From: Perilla frutescens
Taxonomy: Eukaryota; Streptophyta; Magnoliopsida; Lamiales; Lamiaceae
DNA length: 64,000 bases
Assembly (NCBI GenBank): GCA_026008535.1
Contig: BRKX01000004.1
Coordinates: forward strand, 45,033,501-45,097,500
Direction: 5' to 3'
Below, piece after piece: positions 11,259 to 22,802 of this stretch. The translations under genes were made by a program, and so were the position numbers. The notes beneath the pieces are model-generated. The model saw nothing but the letters and a program-made list of their open reading frames with translations, did not search any database and was not told where the DNA came from. Within the stretch, counting starts at the first letter, position 1. Every line of letters starts with the position of its first letter.

Positions 11259-12539
11259 TGTTGGAAAATAGGATTTAATAAAGTGAGTGTGACTCATTTT
11301 ATCCGATTTTTTGTGACTGAGATATTTAATTTTGGAGGAATTAAATACCGTACGATTGCTCTATGTCGTGAGTAGATAATCGTAGTATTTTTATTTGCTC
11401 AAATCTGATTTTCGGTGAGTGAGAAATAAATGGTTAAAGTTGGTCACACGATTGGGCATTTATGGTGTGTGGGATAATGTGTTTAGGACACATTAAATAA
11501 TCCCACATTCATTTCTTAATCAAATTAAGAAGTGTATTTAATTGTATTAACACTTAAGTGGAGTAATCAAGTGCACAAGGATGTGGGCCATGAGCCCACA
11601 CGCGCACACACGCGCGCGCCCGCCTGTGTCCGTGCCCGGTGCCCGTGCCCTTGCTCGGCTCGTCTCGTCTCGACTCGACCTCGTCCTCGTCCTCGGACTT
11701 GGATCTTGGCAATTGGACTTTGGGCGTACGTGGGCTTCTGGGGCTTAGCCGTATCGGTTTTACGGTACAGAAACGGTCGGGGCGTGGAGCGGGTCGGCGG
11801 ATCGGCTATCCGGGTCCGGGACGTGTGTGCACATGGTGCTAGTCCTGTGTAACTCCCATGAGTTAAGAGCCTTCAACACATGGAGCTGGTGGAGCCTCAG
11901 GTAACTGCCATCTGGAGCTGGTGGAGTTAGTGGGCTGGACAGTAACCGAAAGTAACTCCTGTCGAGAGTCAAAGTCTGCAGCTGCCCTTGGACACGTGTT
12001 GGGATCCGAGCCGACAAGGAACACCTGTCGGGATCTGCAGAAGGAAACTCCTGGAGGGCTTAATAGCAGAGCTATAACTCCAGGGGGGTTACAACACCAG
12101 GTTTGAATGCCCTCAAACCCTAGCTGTCCCCTGCAGTGGAGATGTGCCTATAAATAGGACATCCTGCATGGATCCAAAGGCCACATTCTGCATAATCGAT
12201 CACACCTTCATATTGTTGCATACGAATCCTTTCGAGTCAAAGCTCCCAGTTCTCGACGTTGTCTAGTTCGCCGGAACCTTGCCGGATTTGTGGTGCTACT
12301 GCCGGAAGGACGAAGCCGTTTTATCTTTGAAAGACAACCGCCAAACCGTGAGCACTAGCCGGGGCGTATTTGTCTTGCAGAGAGAGGTCCCCTCGACTCG
12401 GCTTGCCGGAATCTGCACATCGGTTCCTAATCTTCTTGCTTTGTTTAAATTTAGTTAAATATTGTAATTATTATTCCTCTATACTTCTACCTTTCTGTAC
12501 TTCCATTGTAATTCCAGTGTGGTGTAAAACGAGACAACA
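11259..12539 (+). repeat. 5' LTR of copia family A
   Basis: 1281 bp, TG...CA. It contains a GC-rich (gt/gc-cccg) segment around 11600-11700 unlike the AT-rich surroundings. Its short ORFs are LTR sequence and are not called genes. Confidence 0.92.
12149..12156 (+). promoter_or_regulatory. TATA box of the 5' LTR
   Basis: tataaata in the context gtgcctataaataggaca. The same motif sits at 18002-18009 in the 3' LTR. It is the probable core promoter for element transcription, inferred from motif and position. Confidence 0.6.
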
Positions 12540-12589
12540 ATCGCAAGACAAATACCTAAGACTAAAAGTAATCAACTACCTTTGCTGGA

Positions 12590-14452
12590 ATGGCGTCTTC
12601 ATCCAACACCATTGCTCCAAGGACCATTCCCCATGGCCAAGCCGAGAAGCCGGAAAAGTTCTCCGGGTTGGACTTCAAGAGGTGGCAGCAGAAGATGCTT
12701 TTCTACCTAACCACGCTCGGAGTTGCTGGATACCTCAAGGAGGAGGCTTCTGTGGTCGAAGAAAATGATCCGGACGTCAACAAACGAACGGCGTACGATC
12801 AATGGATCAATGGCGATTTTCTTTGTAACAATTATGTTCTTAATGGCTTAATAGATAGTTTATATTCTGTATACGGAAATGTAACTAGTGCTAAGGAACT
12901 GTGGGAAGATCTAGAAAAGAAGTACAAACCTGAGGATACCGGAACTAAGAAGTTCGTGGTGGCAAAGTTCCTCGACTGTAAAATGGTGGACACCCGGTCA
13001 GTAATGGATCAAGTGCAAGAGCTTCAGCTCATTGTGCACGACGTTCATGCTGAAGGGATGGTTCTTCCCGAATCTTTCACCGTTGCTGCGGTGATTGAGA
13101 AGTTGCCACCGTGTTGGAAGGATTTCAAGAGCTATCTCAAACACAAACGAAAGGAGATGACTCTTAAAGATCTTGTGGTTAAGCTTCGAATTGAAGCCAA
13201 TAACCGAAAGGCGGATCCGAGACCACGAGTCCCGATCGAGGCCAAGGCTAATTTGATGGAACGTGGTGGACCATCAAATAGCAACAAAAGGAAGCGCCCG
13301 GGTCAAGTTGACAAAGGGAAGAAGCCAATGACAAAGTTCAACGGCAATTGCTTCAATTGTGACAAGTCGGGGCACATGTCCAAACATTGCACGGCTCCAA
13401 AGAAGAAACGTACTAACTATGGTACGCATTTGGCGGAACATAACAACAAAGGCAAAGGCAAGGCCCGTCAAGATGATTGGGATGACGATGACTTGGCTGC
13501 CGTTGTGTTCGAGGCCAATCACGTGGACAACCCGAGAGGGTGGTTCGTCGACACCGGGGCTACTTATCACGTTTGCTCGGACAAGAGCTCGTTTGCTACC
13601 TACAAAGCTATTGAAGGTAGAAAGTTGTACATGGGGAACCAAGCCTCGTCTGAAGTGGTTGGTGTGGGCAACGTGGTTTTGAAGCTGACTTCAGGCCAAG
13701 AGCTGACTTTGAAGGATGTGCTGCATGTTCCGGACATCCGCAAGAATCTGGTTTTAGGCTCGCTGTTAGTCAATCATGGTTTTAGACTAGTGTTTGAGTC
13801 TGAAAAGTTTATTTTGAGCAAGTACGGAAGGTTCCTTGGTCGGGGCTATCTCGCCAATGGACTTTTCAAAATGAATGTAATGGCGATGCGCCGTGTGGCA
13901 AAAGAAAATGCTAATAAAATTGCTTCTTCTGTTTACTTGCTTGTTGAGTGCTCGGATTTATGGCATTGTAGATTAGGACACGTTAATCTAAATGCTATAA
14001 AACGTTTAGTAAATTTAGATTTGCTAAAAGTGAACCAATTTAATACACAAAACAAATGTGAAGTTTGTGTTGAAGCTAAATTGGCTAAGTTACCATTTCA
14101 ATCGGTTGAACGGAGCACTAAACCTCTAGAGTTAATTCACACAGACGTGTGTGATTTAAAGTTTGTGCAAACTGGAGGCGGTAAAAAGTACTTTATTACT
14201 TTTATTGACGATTGCACAAAATATTGTTATCTTTATCTTTTAAGAAGTAAAGATGAGGCGATTGAAGCTTTTAAGAACTTCAAAAATGAAGCCAAAAATC
14301 AACTAAGCAGTCGAATTAAAGCAATTCGAAGTGATAGAGGTGGAGAATATGTTGCCCCGTTTGAAGAGTTATGCGCAGAGGCGGGTATAATTCATCAAAC
14401 TACGGCACCGTATTCACCACAGTCTAATGGTGTTGCTGAACGCAAAAACTGA
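12590..14452 (+). CDS. Copia gag-protease-integrase part of the polyprotein, truncated by a nonsense codon
   Basis: ATG at 12590 lies 50 bp after the 5' LTR and opens a 620-codon frame. Order: a copia gag region (DFKRWQQKMLFYL, LWEDLEKKY), a zinc knuckle CFNCDKSGHMSKHC (about residue 250), an aspartic protease core WFVDTGATYHVC, a GAG-pre-integrase motif LWHCRLGHVN, and the integrase core with D in HTDVCD, D in IDDCTKY and a YSPQSNGVAERKN end. The frame stops at TGA 14450-14452 where the family has R after ERKN (CGA to TGA). The same frame continues directly after the stop. Protein would form the particle and carry protease and integrase activity; as it stands it lacks reverse transcriptase. 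Confidence 0.9.
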   Translation: MASSSNTIAPRTIPHGQAEKPEKFSGLDFKRWQQKMLFYLTTLGVAGYLKEEASVVEENDPDVNKRTAYDQWINGDFLCNNYVLNGLIDSLYSVYGNVTSAKELWEDLEKKYKPEDTGTKKFVVAKFLDCKMVDTRSVMDQVQELQLIVHDVHAEGMVLPESFTVAAVIEKLPPCWKDFKSYLKHKRKEMTLKDLVVKLRIEANNRKADPRPRVPIEAKANLMERGGPSNSNKRKRPGQVDKGKKPMTKFNGNCFNCDKSGHMSKHCTAPKKKRTNYGTHLAEHNNKGKGKARQDDWDDDDLAAVVFEANHVDNPRGWFVDTGATYHVCSDKSSFATYKAIEGRKLYMGNQASSEVVGVGNVVLKLTSGQELTLKDVLHVPDIRKNLVLGSLLVNHGFRLVFESEKFILSKYGRFLGRGYLANGLFKMNVMAMRRVAKENANKIASSVYLLVECSDLWHCRLGHVNLNAIKRLVNLDLLKVNQFNTQNKCEVCVEAKLAKLPFQSVERSTKPLELIHTDVCDLKFVQTGGGKKYFITFIDDCTKYCYLYLLRSKDEAIEAFKNFKNEAKNQLSSRIKAIRSDRGGEYVAPFEELCAEAGIIHQTTAPYSPQSNGVAERKN

Positions 14453-16512
14453 ACTCTTAAGGAGATGATGAATGCTTTGTTGATAAGTTCGGGATTACCA
14501 CAGAACTTGTGGGGGGAAGCTGTGTTGACAACCAACTATATCTTGAACAAAATTCCACTTAAGGATAAGGATGTGACGCTTTACGAGTTGTGGAAAGGAC
14601 GCACGCCGTCTTATAAATACCTCAAAGTGTGGGGGTGTTTGGCTAAGGTTGAAGTGCCACTTCCTAAACAAGTTAGAATCGGCCCTAAAATGGTTGATTG
14701 TATCTTTGTTGGGTATGCACTTAACAGTAGTGCATATCGTTTTCTTATTCATAAATCGGAGATTCCCGAGTTGACTGAAGGAACGATGATGGAGTCGAGG
14801 AATGCTATATTCTTCGAGAATGTCTATCCTTGTAAGATTAAGGATAGGACAGAAGGTAGTTCTGAGAAACTACTAGTTCTGATCCTGTGGATGAAGAATC
14901 GAGACGTAGCAAGCGAGCTAGGACGGCTAAGACCTTTGGTCCGGATTTCATCACCTATATGCTAGATGATGAGCCAAAGTCTTTGAAAGAAGCTCTATCT
15001 AGTCCAGATGCTGCGTTCTGGAAAGAAGCTATCAACAGTGAAATTGATTCCATCATGCAAAATCACACTTGGGAGTTGACAGATCTCCCAAGTGGGTGTA
15101 AGCCGTTAGGATGCAAATGGATCCTAAAACGAAAATATAAGGCAGATGGTTCTGTTGACAAGTATAAAGCTCGTTTGGTTGATAAAGGCTTTAGACAAAA
15201 AGAGGGGTATGATTTCTTCGATACTTACTCACCAGTAACAAGGATTACATCTATTCGGGTGCTTTTAGCGATTGCTGCTTTGCACAATCTTGAAATTCAT
15301 CAGATGGATGTAAAAACTGCGTTTCTGAATGGTGAGTTAGAGGATGAAATATACATGGAACAACCTGAAGGGTTTGTTGCACCAGGGCAAGAACGAAAGG
15401 TGTGTAAGCTTGTTAGATCGTTGTACGGTCTGAAACAAGCACCTATTCAGCGGCACCTGAAGTTTGATAACATGATGTTATCAAATGGTTTCAAAATCAA
15501 TGAGTGTGATAAATGTGTGTATATAAAGAGCAGTTCTAATGGCTATGTCATAGTCTGTCTTTATGTAGACGACATGTTAATCATGGGCAGTGGACACCAA
15601 GTGATTGTTGAAACGAAACAAATGTTGAAACGAAATTTTGACATGAAAGATATGGGCTTAGCCGATGTGATTCTAGGGATCAAGATAATACGGACAAGTG
15701 GTGGAATTGTCTTAACACAATCTCATTACATAGAGAAAGTGCTTAAGAAATTCAACGCTTTTGATAGTCCACCGACTAAGACCCCGTTGGAACTCAATGT
15801 ACACTTGAGCAAAAACCGAGAAGAACCGGTAGCTCAAGAAGTGTATGCAAGGGTCATTGGGAGTTTGATGTACATCACTAACTGCACTAGACCTGATCTT
15901 GCATGTTCTGTGAACAAGTTGAGTCGGTACACGAGCAATCCAAGCAAAGAACATTGGAAAGCTCTAGTACGAGTTCTAAGATACTTGAAGTATACTTTGA
16001 ACTTCGGGCTACAGTATACAAGGTTTCCTCCTGTACTTGAAGGGTACAGTGATGCGAATTGGATATCAGACACAAAAGACTCATTTTCGACTAATGGATT
16101 TATTTTCACTATCGAAGGTGGAGCAGTGTCGTGGAAATCCACGAAACAGACTTGTATAGCCTGTTCTACCATGGAATCTGAGTTTATCGCTTTGGATAAA
16201 GTGTGTGAAGAAGCAGAATGGCTTCGCAACTTTCTAGAAGACATTCCATGCTAGAAAAAATCAGTGTCGTCAGTGATGATTCACTGTGATAGTCAAGCGG
16301 CTATCGAAAGGGCACACAATGCTATGTACAATGGTAAGTCTCGACACATACATCGGAGGCATAATACTGTGAGGCATACGATCTCAAGTGGGATTATCTC
16401 AGTTGACTATGTGAAGTCAATAGATAATCTAGCGGATCCGCTAACCAAAGGGTTAAACCGAGATCAAATGGCTAAGTTGCTAGAGGGAATGGGTTTGAAA
16501 TCCACACTCTAA
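14453..16512 (+). pseudogene. Copia integrase C-terminus, reverse transcriptase and RNase H, broken
   Basis: This continues the family-A polyprotein. From 14465 the frame reads the integrase tail (ELWKGRTPSYKYLKVWGC). A frameshift near 14870 moves coding to the frame of 14887-16254. That frame holds the reverse transcriptase: WILKRKYKADG, KARLVDKGF, QMDVKTAFLNGELEDEIYM, KLVRSLYGLKQAP, and the catalytic LYVDDMLI. RNase H follows (GYSDANW, STMESEFIAL). A TAG at 16252-16254 interrupts just before HCDSQAAIERA. The same frame then ends naturally at 16512 with ADPLTKGLNRDQ. The catalytic motifs survive, so the lesions are one frameshift plus the two stops. The element is therefore unlikely to be autonomous. 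Confidence 0.88.
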
Positions 16513-17067
16513 GAGTGCTTGTAGTGGTAACCCAACCATGATGACTGGAGATCCCAAGAACTTGGTTCAATGGGAAAACTAAGCTACAAACATTCGGTTT
16601 GGTAGCACTTGGAAAATCATAAGTGTACATTTCCCTGTGAGCAAACCAAGTGCACACCTGTCAATATGGTGAGGATAAGTCCTATGACTTTTAATGATTC
16701 CTAAACCTAATGAGGTTGAGTATGGCAGGATACTCGGAAGAGGAGATCACCTATATAAGTGAGAAGTGGGGCCGCTTCTAAAGAGATACTTATGAACTCA
16801 AAGAGGTTGTCCATGGCCTGAAAAGGACACAAACGTGAGAACAGATAATATTTGATATACAGCTGTTTTCAATACTATTGTCTCGGTATACACTAAGGAT
16901 GTATAGTTCAAGGCATCATGTCCACTAAACAACCGGTATACTCGATAGTGTTGGAATATGGAAGGTTCAATGTCACAAGCTATCTATCCTGGTGCAGTTG
17001 TGTTTCTAAGAGAACTGGGCTGCTTGTCTGCATACATGCATGCACTATTTCCACTCATGTGGGGGAT

Positions 17068-18392
17068 TGTTGGAAAATAGGATTTAATAAAGTGAGTGTG
17101 ACTCATTTTATCCGATTTTTCGTGACCGGGATATTTAATTTTGGAGGAATTAAATACCGTACGATTGCTCTATGTCGTGAGTAGATAATCGTAGTATTTT
17201 TATTTGCTCAAATCCGATTTTTGGTGAGTGAGAAATAAATGGTTAAAGTTGGTCACACGATTGGGCATTTATGGTGTGTGAGATAATCTGTTTAAGACAC
17301 ATTAAATAATCCCACATTGATTTCTTAATCAAATTAAGAAGTGTATTTAAGTGTATTAACACTTAAGTGGAGTAATCAAGTGCACAAGGATGTGGGCCAT
17401 GAGCCCACACGCACACACACGCGCGCGCCCGCCCGTGCCCGTGCCCAAGCCCGTGCCCGGTGCCCGTGCCCTTGCCCTTGCTCGGCTCGTCTCGTCTCGA
17501 CTCGACCACGTCCTCGTCCTCGGACTTGGATCTTGGCAATTGGACTTTGGGTGGACTTTGGGCGTACGTGGGCTTCCGGGGCTTAGCCGTATCGGTTTTA
17601 CGGTACAGAAACGGTCGGGGCGTGGAGCGGGTTGGCGGATCGGCTATCCGGGTTCGGGACGTGTGTGCACATGGTGCTAGTCCAGCTTGAAGTTGTAACT
17701 GTGTAACTCCCATGAGTTAAGAGCCTTCAACACATGGAGCTGGTGGAGCCTCAGGTAACTGCCATCTAGAGCTGGTGGAGTTAGTGGGCTGGACAGTAAC
17801 CGAAAGTAACTCCTGTCGAGAGTCAAAGTCTGCAGCTGCCCTTGGACACGTGTTGGGATCCGAGCCGACAAGGGACACCTGTCGGGATCTGCAGAAGGTA
17901 ACTCCTGGAGGGCTTAATGGCAGAGCTATAACTCCAGGGGGTTACAACACCAGGTTTGAATGCCCTCAAACCCTAGCTGTCCCCTGCAGTGGAAATGTGC
18001 CTATAAATAGGACATCCTGCATGGATCCAAAGGCCACATTCTGCATAATCGATCACACCTTCATATTGTTGCATACGAATCCTTTCGAGTCAAAGCTCTC
18101 AGTTCTCGACGTTGTCTAGTTCGCCGGAACCTTGCCGGATTTGTGGTGCTACTGCCGGAAAGACGAAGCCGTTTCATCTTTGAAAGACAACCGCCAAACC
18201 GTGAGCACTAACCGGGGCGTATTTGTCTTGCGGAGAGAGGTCCCCTTGACTCGGCTTGCCGGAATCTGCACATCGGTTCCTAATCTTCTTGCTTTGTTTA
18301 AATTCAGTTAAATATTGTAATTATTATTCCTCTATACTTCTACCTTTCTATACTTCCATTATAATTTCAGTGAGATGTAAAACGAGACAACA
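17068..18392 (+). repeat. 3' LTR of copia family A
   Basis: 1325 bp, starting right after the polypurine tract and ending gagacaaca. It is about 44 bp longer than the 5' copy, mostly through extra cccgtgccc-type units, a repeated gggtggactttg and an agcttgaagttgtaact insertion near 17685. Confidence 0.92.
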
Positions 18393-18967
18393 TAAGGTAC
18401 ATTAAGCATTTTTGTGTAGGATTGTTAAATGTTTATGATGTGTAGATCTGCAATTATTTATACTTTTTGTTTGAAACTGAACAATTTGAAGTTTAGTTTC
18501 ACTAATGTGTTTTGCAAATTAAATTTGTAAGTCCTAGATTTGTATCCAAATTTAGTTTTAGCATTTCTCTCGTTTGGCGACTACGATCGTAAATTAAAGA
18601 TTATATAACACATTGAACTTATAAATCCACTAAGCTTAGTGTAAATTTCTATCGAAATAAATAAAATGTTATACTAGCTGGCTAGCTAAGGCACAATTTA
18701 CTGATCCAAGAGCTCTTCGTGGACTATATATTTATCTATTTAATTGAATATAACACAAACATACATATTATATATATATATAATGGATAAATTAATGTGA
18801 CAAAATATAGCATGATATTAATTATATTTGAAAATTTATAATAAATAAATGTGGAAAATTCATAAAAAAGAAGTGGTTCTAGAAATGACATTAACGAACG
18901 TACGCCTATATACCAGACATATGATTGATTAATCCCTATTCTAGAATTACACAAAGTTCCAATATTA
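18393..18967. other. AT-rich spacer between the copia element and the B3 gene
   Basis: No gene, repeat or element border is supported. As the region downstream of the minus-strand B3 gene it should contain its 3' end; several AATAAA-like words occur near 18730-18850 on the minus strand, but no single site can be chosen. Confidence 0.4.
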
Positions 18968-19469
18968 TCAATTGCAAATACGTACATAGACGAAAGCGCT
19001 GCAAACAAAATTACGAGGAGTCGATGACACGTGGAGTACTCAAATTACCTCTGCAAATTAGAATCCTTCTCGAATGCATTGGTTCCATAGACGGTGACGT
19101 GGAAGGTGTGGTTTCCGACAAAGGCGAAGACGAGGAGGTCGAGCTTCTGCAACCCCATATCTCGCGAGAATTTGGTCCAGCCTTTCGTGAAGTAGTGACG
19201 ATCATCATCTTCCAATTTCTCGACGCTAACCTCCCATGTAGCGCCGGAAGCGATTCGCAGCTTCGCTTTTCCCGCCAAGAGTTCACGGTATGTTTCCGTG
19301 AACTCTTTGGGCACTCCCTGCATGCGTACCAAACCAAACTATTATATATTTTGAAATTTGAGAAAAAAAGGAATTGAAGAAAGAGAGTAAGTGAATGAGA
19401 TACGAGGTCGAAGGCGAAGTCGATCAGAATCTTGTAGAATGATGGGTTAACTGCAGGATTTCTGTCCAT
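18968..19469 (-). CDS. Small single-B3-domain protein (plant B3 transcription-factor family), three exons
   Basis: ATG at 19469 is in a good context (gccATGG). Exons: 19404-19469, 19049-19317, 18968-18998. Introns of 86 bp and 50 bp have GT...AG ends, acceptors tgCAG and ttgCAG, and phases that keep one frame of 121 codons. The protein is essentially one B3 DNA-binding domain: NPSFYKILIDFAFDL, GVPKEFTETYRELL, KAKLRIASGATWEVSVEK, FTKGWTKFSRDMGL, DLLVFAFVGNHTFHVTVYG. The third exon adds only about ten residues. B3 proteins bind DNA in the nucleus; REM-type members often carry several B3 domains, so this is short for the family. It could be a small REM-like gene or the surviving 5' part of a longer one. 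It has no stops or frameshifts, unlike every other coding region here. Confidence 0.75.
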
Positions 19470-20224
19470 GGCTGGCTCTCGAACGTAAGTACAGAGACGT
19501 TTGAGTTTTTGAGTGAATGAGACGAGATTAATATTCCAAATAAGCTACGGGTGCTTTTTTTTATTTTTTTTCTTTTAAGGATTCTAGTTTTTGTTGAGAG
19601 ATGAGAAAGAAAGAAGAAATAGTAATTAATGATGTTCTTATCTACCTTCAGATCAATTCAATGTTACTCTGTAGCATATATTTTTAGTTCGATCTCCTGT
19701 GTTTTGTGTTTAATAATTAGATATTTTGGTGCATCAACTTCCTTTTTTTTTCGATTTTGGGAAGAATGGCAGGCCTCTATTTGTGAAAGTTGTCATTAAA
19801 CTTTTTTTGAGAAAAGTAAAATTTCAGATATTTATTATTTGCTCATTTAGTTGGTTCAACAGGTCCAACAATCTGATCCAAAATGTATAACACTCTGATC
19901 CAAAATGTATAACACGAGACAACTATTAATGTGCCATATATGCAACAGTGTGCGATGCACGAATTATAATTGTGAGAATGAAGTTTAGGGAATTACTTAA
20001 AGGCAAACACTTCCATGTAGCGGTTGTAAATAGTGCTATATGAGACGGTCAACGCGGGTCAACCCACAAAAAAGTAGAAAAAAAGGGTAAAATTAGTATC
20101 ATCAGTCTCACTAAAAAGTATCACAAAAAATTCAAAAAGTATCGTCTGTATCATTAAAAAGTAAAGGGTCTGCTAGTTATTTTATACTAGTTTATTTAGT
20201 TCAAATTGTGATTTTTTCCATTCG
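19470..20224. other. Upstream region of the B3 gene, no further gene
   Basis: Holds the presumed 5' leader and promoter of the minus-strand B3 gene; no TATA box is convincing. Around 20030-20170, cggtcaacgcgggtcaaccc followed by several agtatcac words resembles a stretch at 28890-29170, suggesting a shared degenerate repeat. Confidence 0.4.
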
Positions 20225-20510
20225 AATTAATATTTAGACCTTAGTAGTTTAGGGTTTTTTTGGGGTTCATGGTTTTTTAGGGGGTTTTTTAGTTTTTTTA
20301 GGGTACATTTTGTGTTTTTTAGAGTTTTTTCGGGGGTATTTTTAAAGGTTTATTTTGTATTTTTTAGGATTTTTTTGGGGGAGGGGGGTTTAGGGGTTAA
20401 TTTTGTATTTTTTAAGGTTTTTTAGGGTTGTTTTTAGGGGTTTATTTTGTGTTTTTTAGGGTTTTTTGGGGGTGTTTTTAGGGGTTTATTTTGTTTTTTT
20501 AGAGTTTATT
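20225..20510 (+). repeat. T/G-rich minisatellite with telomere-like ttttaggg words
   Basis: About five degenerate units with the core ttattttgtgttttttaggg and a following ttttttgggggtgtttttag. The plus strand is almost free of C. Unit length varies around 45-60 bp. The GGGGG runs could allow G-quadruplex formation (inference). Confidence 0.7.
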
Positions 20511-21197
20511 AATTCTATTTTAGGATATAAATTCATACTCATTTCAAATAAATTTAATCAATTTATTTTAATTTTAGGGTTCATTAATGTTATTTTAGGG
20601 TATATATTTTTGGGGAACAAAACAAAAGGAATAAAGAAAAAATCGGATAAAAAAATCAAAAAAAAAAGTAAAAAAACAGCCAGAAGAAGAAAAAAAAAAG
20701 ACAGGCGTGTACGCGCCGCGCGTGGGCTCGTGTGGGCCACGCGCTGTCTGACAGTCGCACGGAATGGGCCTTGTGCACTTAATACCTTCTCTTACTTAAA
20801 AGCATCAATTTTGAATTTGTGTGTTATTCAATATTCCTAAATTTTTATAAAATAAATTGACCTCTAATTCAACATACAATTTGATTGTCTATTTTGTTGG
20901 AAAATTGAATGTGATAAATTGAGTCGTGAATCATTTTATCCGATTTTTGATGACCAAGTTATTTAATTTTGGATGAATTAAATACCGTACGATTGTTCTA
21001 TATTTGTAGTAGATAATCGTAGTATTTTTATTTTCTCAAATCTGATTTTCGATGAGTGAGAAATTAATTATTGAAATCGGTTACACAATTGGACATTTAT
21101 GGAGTGTGGGAAAATGTGCTTAAGGCACATTTAATGATCCCACATTGATTTCTTAACCTAGTTAAGAAGTGTATTTAAGTGTATAAACACTTAAGCG

Positions 21198-22194
21198 TGT
21201 TAGTGCCATTTTATAGCACTAAGTTTATTTTGGCGATTTATGTTCGACGAAGTGTTCGAGGAGATGTTCCTGAAGTGATGTGCTGATTTCGCTGTGCAAA
21301 TTAATGAACAGTTAGTAAATTGTTCCTTTTGATGTTCCAGACACATTCCTGAACAGTGATATTTATGGCAGTTTCCATGTAGCATTGATCTTGCGCGAAC
21401 GAGTTTGGAAAGCAAAGATCTGATCGTTTGACTGCCTTGTGGAGTAGATGACGTACTGAATTAAACCCTAATCATGAAGAAAAGCATCTACACCCATATG
21501 GAAAGAATCACAAACCCTAAATCAGTTACCATGTTGATGAAGATTGAAGATCAAGTCAACCAAGGAAGTGAAACTATAAGAAGGCCGATTCAAGATGCAA
21601 TCGATGGCGTACATATTTAGATTCTCTGAGTTTGATTATTTAAGAATCATTCATTTGTGATTATTGTAATAGCTAGAAGTTGTTCCCTAAACTGTTCAAC
21701 ATGATAGTCTAGCATTGAGTGTTTTTCGAGTGAAACACGTGAGGGATTTTTTAATTCTTTTTGTACGCAATATCGGGAGAGATTGTAAGTTGAAGTCATC
21801 GGTAGCTAGAGTGATTTTTTAATTCTTTTTGCATGCAATCTCGGGAGAGATTGTAAGTTGAAGTCGTCGGTAGCTAGAGGGAGTCTAGTGTCATGGTTGT
21901 GAGGGGATCTCATAGCTTTTGTTCATCAAAGAGTTCATGAAGAAGAACGTGCGGCATAAGGAGGGAATCATGTATGTATAAGTTCCTCAATAGTCTTCAT
22001 GAAGGAGTAGTAAACGAATCTTCAAGTTTGGGCGAAGTCCCCCTAGAGTAGGTTGATTAACCAAACTGGGTTACCAATCTCGTGCGTTCTTTTACTGCAT
22101 TTTATTTATTGTTCTTGCCTCTGTTCCTGTCATATTCAAGAACACTTGCATGCATTATTATTAAACACACATTTGTGTGGATTGTAGTTTTTCA
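21198..22194 (+). mobile_element. Solo LTR (Sirevirus-like, related to the 29915/45879 LTRs)
   Basis: 997 bp from TGTTAGTGCC to TTTTTCA. Flanks aagcg (21193-21197) and aagtg (22195-22199) form a 5-bp target duplication with one mismatch. Shares blocks with the LTR at 29915, such as gtgaaacacgtgagg, ctcgggagagattgtaagtt and cttcaagtttggg. It also contains its own local duplication of that block near 21770-21860. No internal region remains, as after recombination between two LTRs. Confidence 0.8.
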
Positions 22195-22802
22195 AAGTGT
22201 AATATCTAAAGTGCACAAAGATGTGGGCCATGAGCCCACACGCGCATACACGCACGCGCCCATCCGTGCCTGGCTCCTCTTGTTCTCAGAAATTGTACTG
22301 TAACTCCCACCTGGAGCTGGTGGAGTTAGTGGGCTGGAGTGTAACCTATGAAACTCTTGAGGGAGTCAATGGTCGATCTGTAGCTGTCCCTGGACATGGA
22401 AATTGGACTGTAACTCTCACCCGGAGCTGGTATAGTTAGTGGGTTGGAGTGTAACTGATGTAACTCTTAAGGGAGTCAAAGGTCGATCTGCAGCTGCCTC
22501 TGGACATGTGTCAAAATCCGATGGGACACCAGGACATCTGTCAGGAAATGCAGGAGTTGGAGGTTGTACCTTTTGAAGGGATTTTGATGGCAAAACTGTT
22601 CGCTAGGACACCAGGACATCTATCGGGATTTGAAGGAGCTGGAGCTGTAACTCTTAAAGGGATTGATGGTAAGGATTGAATGCCCTAAACCCTAGATTTT
22701 CGGGGCATATTTGTTTTATAGAGAGAGGTCTCTTCGACCCGGCTTACAGGAGATCCTGTTTGTTTCATTTGGTTCAATTCAATTTTTTGTATTTGTTTGC
22801 TA

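Larger units (their letters stand above)
11259..18392 (+). mobile_element. Complete Ty1/copia LTR retrotransposon (family A)
   Basis: Two long terminal repeats (11259-12539 and 17068-18392) both start TGTTGGAAAATAGG and end GAGACAACA. Flanks tatgg and taagg form a 5-bp target duplication with one mismatch. The polypurine tract catgtgggggat precedes the 3' LTR. Domain order gag, protease, integrase, reverse transcriptase, RNase H fits copia. The LTRs differ by substitutions and several indels (for example extra cccgtgccc units and a gggtggactttg duplication in the 3' copy), so insertion is not very recent. The primer-binding site is unusual (see findings). Clade not assigned. Confidence 0.93.

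Noticed and set aside
11532..12106. Several overlapping ORFs in the GC-rich LTR segment, repeated at 17341-18119
   Set aside because: They lie in the LTRs of a copia element and overlap in several frames on both strands.
20466..20840. 124-codon ORF over the T/G-rich repeat
   Set aside because: Composition follows the minisatellite and an A-rich tract; low-complexity Lys-rich product.
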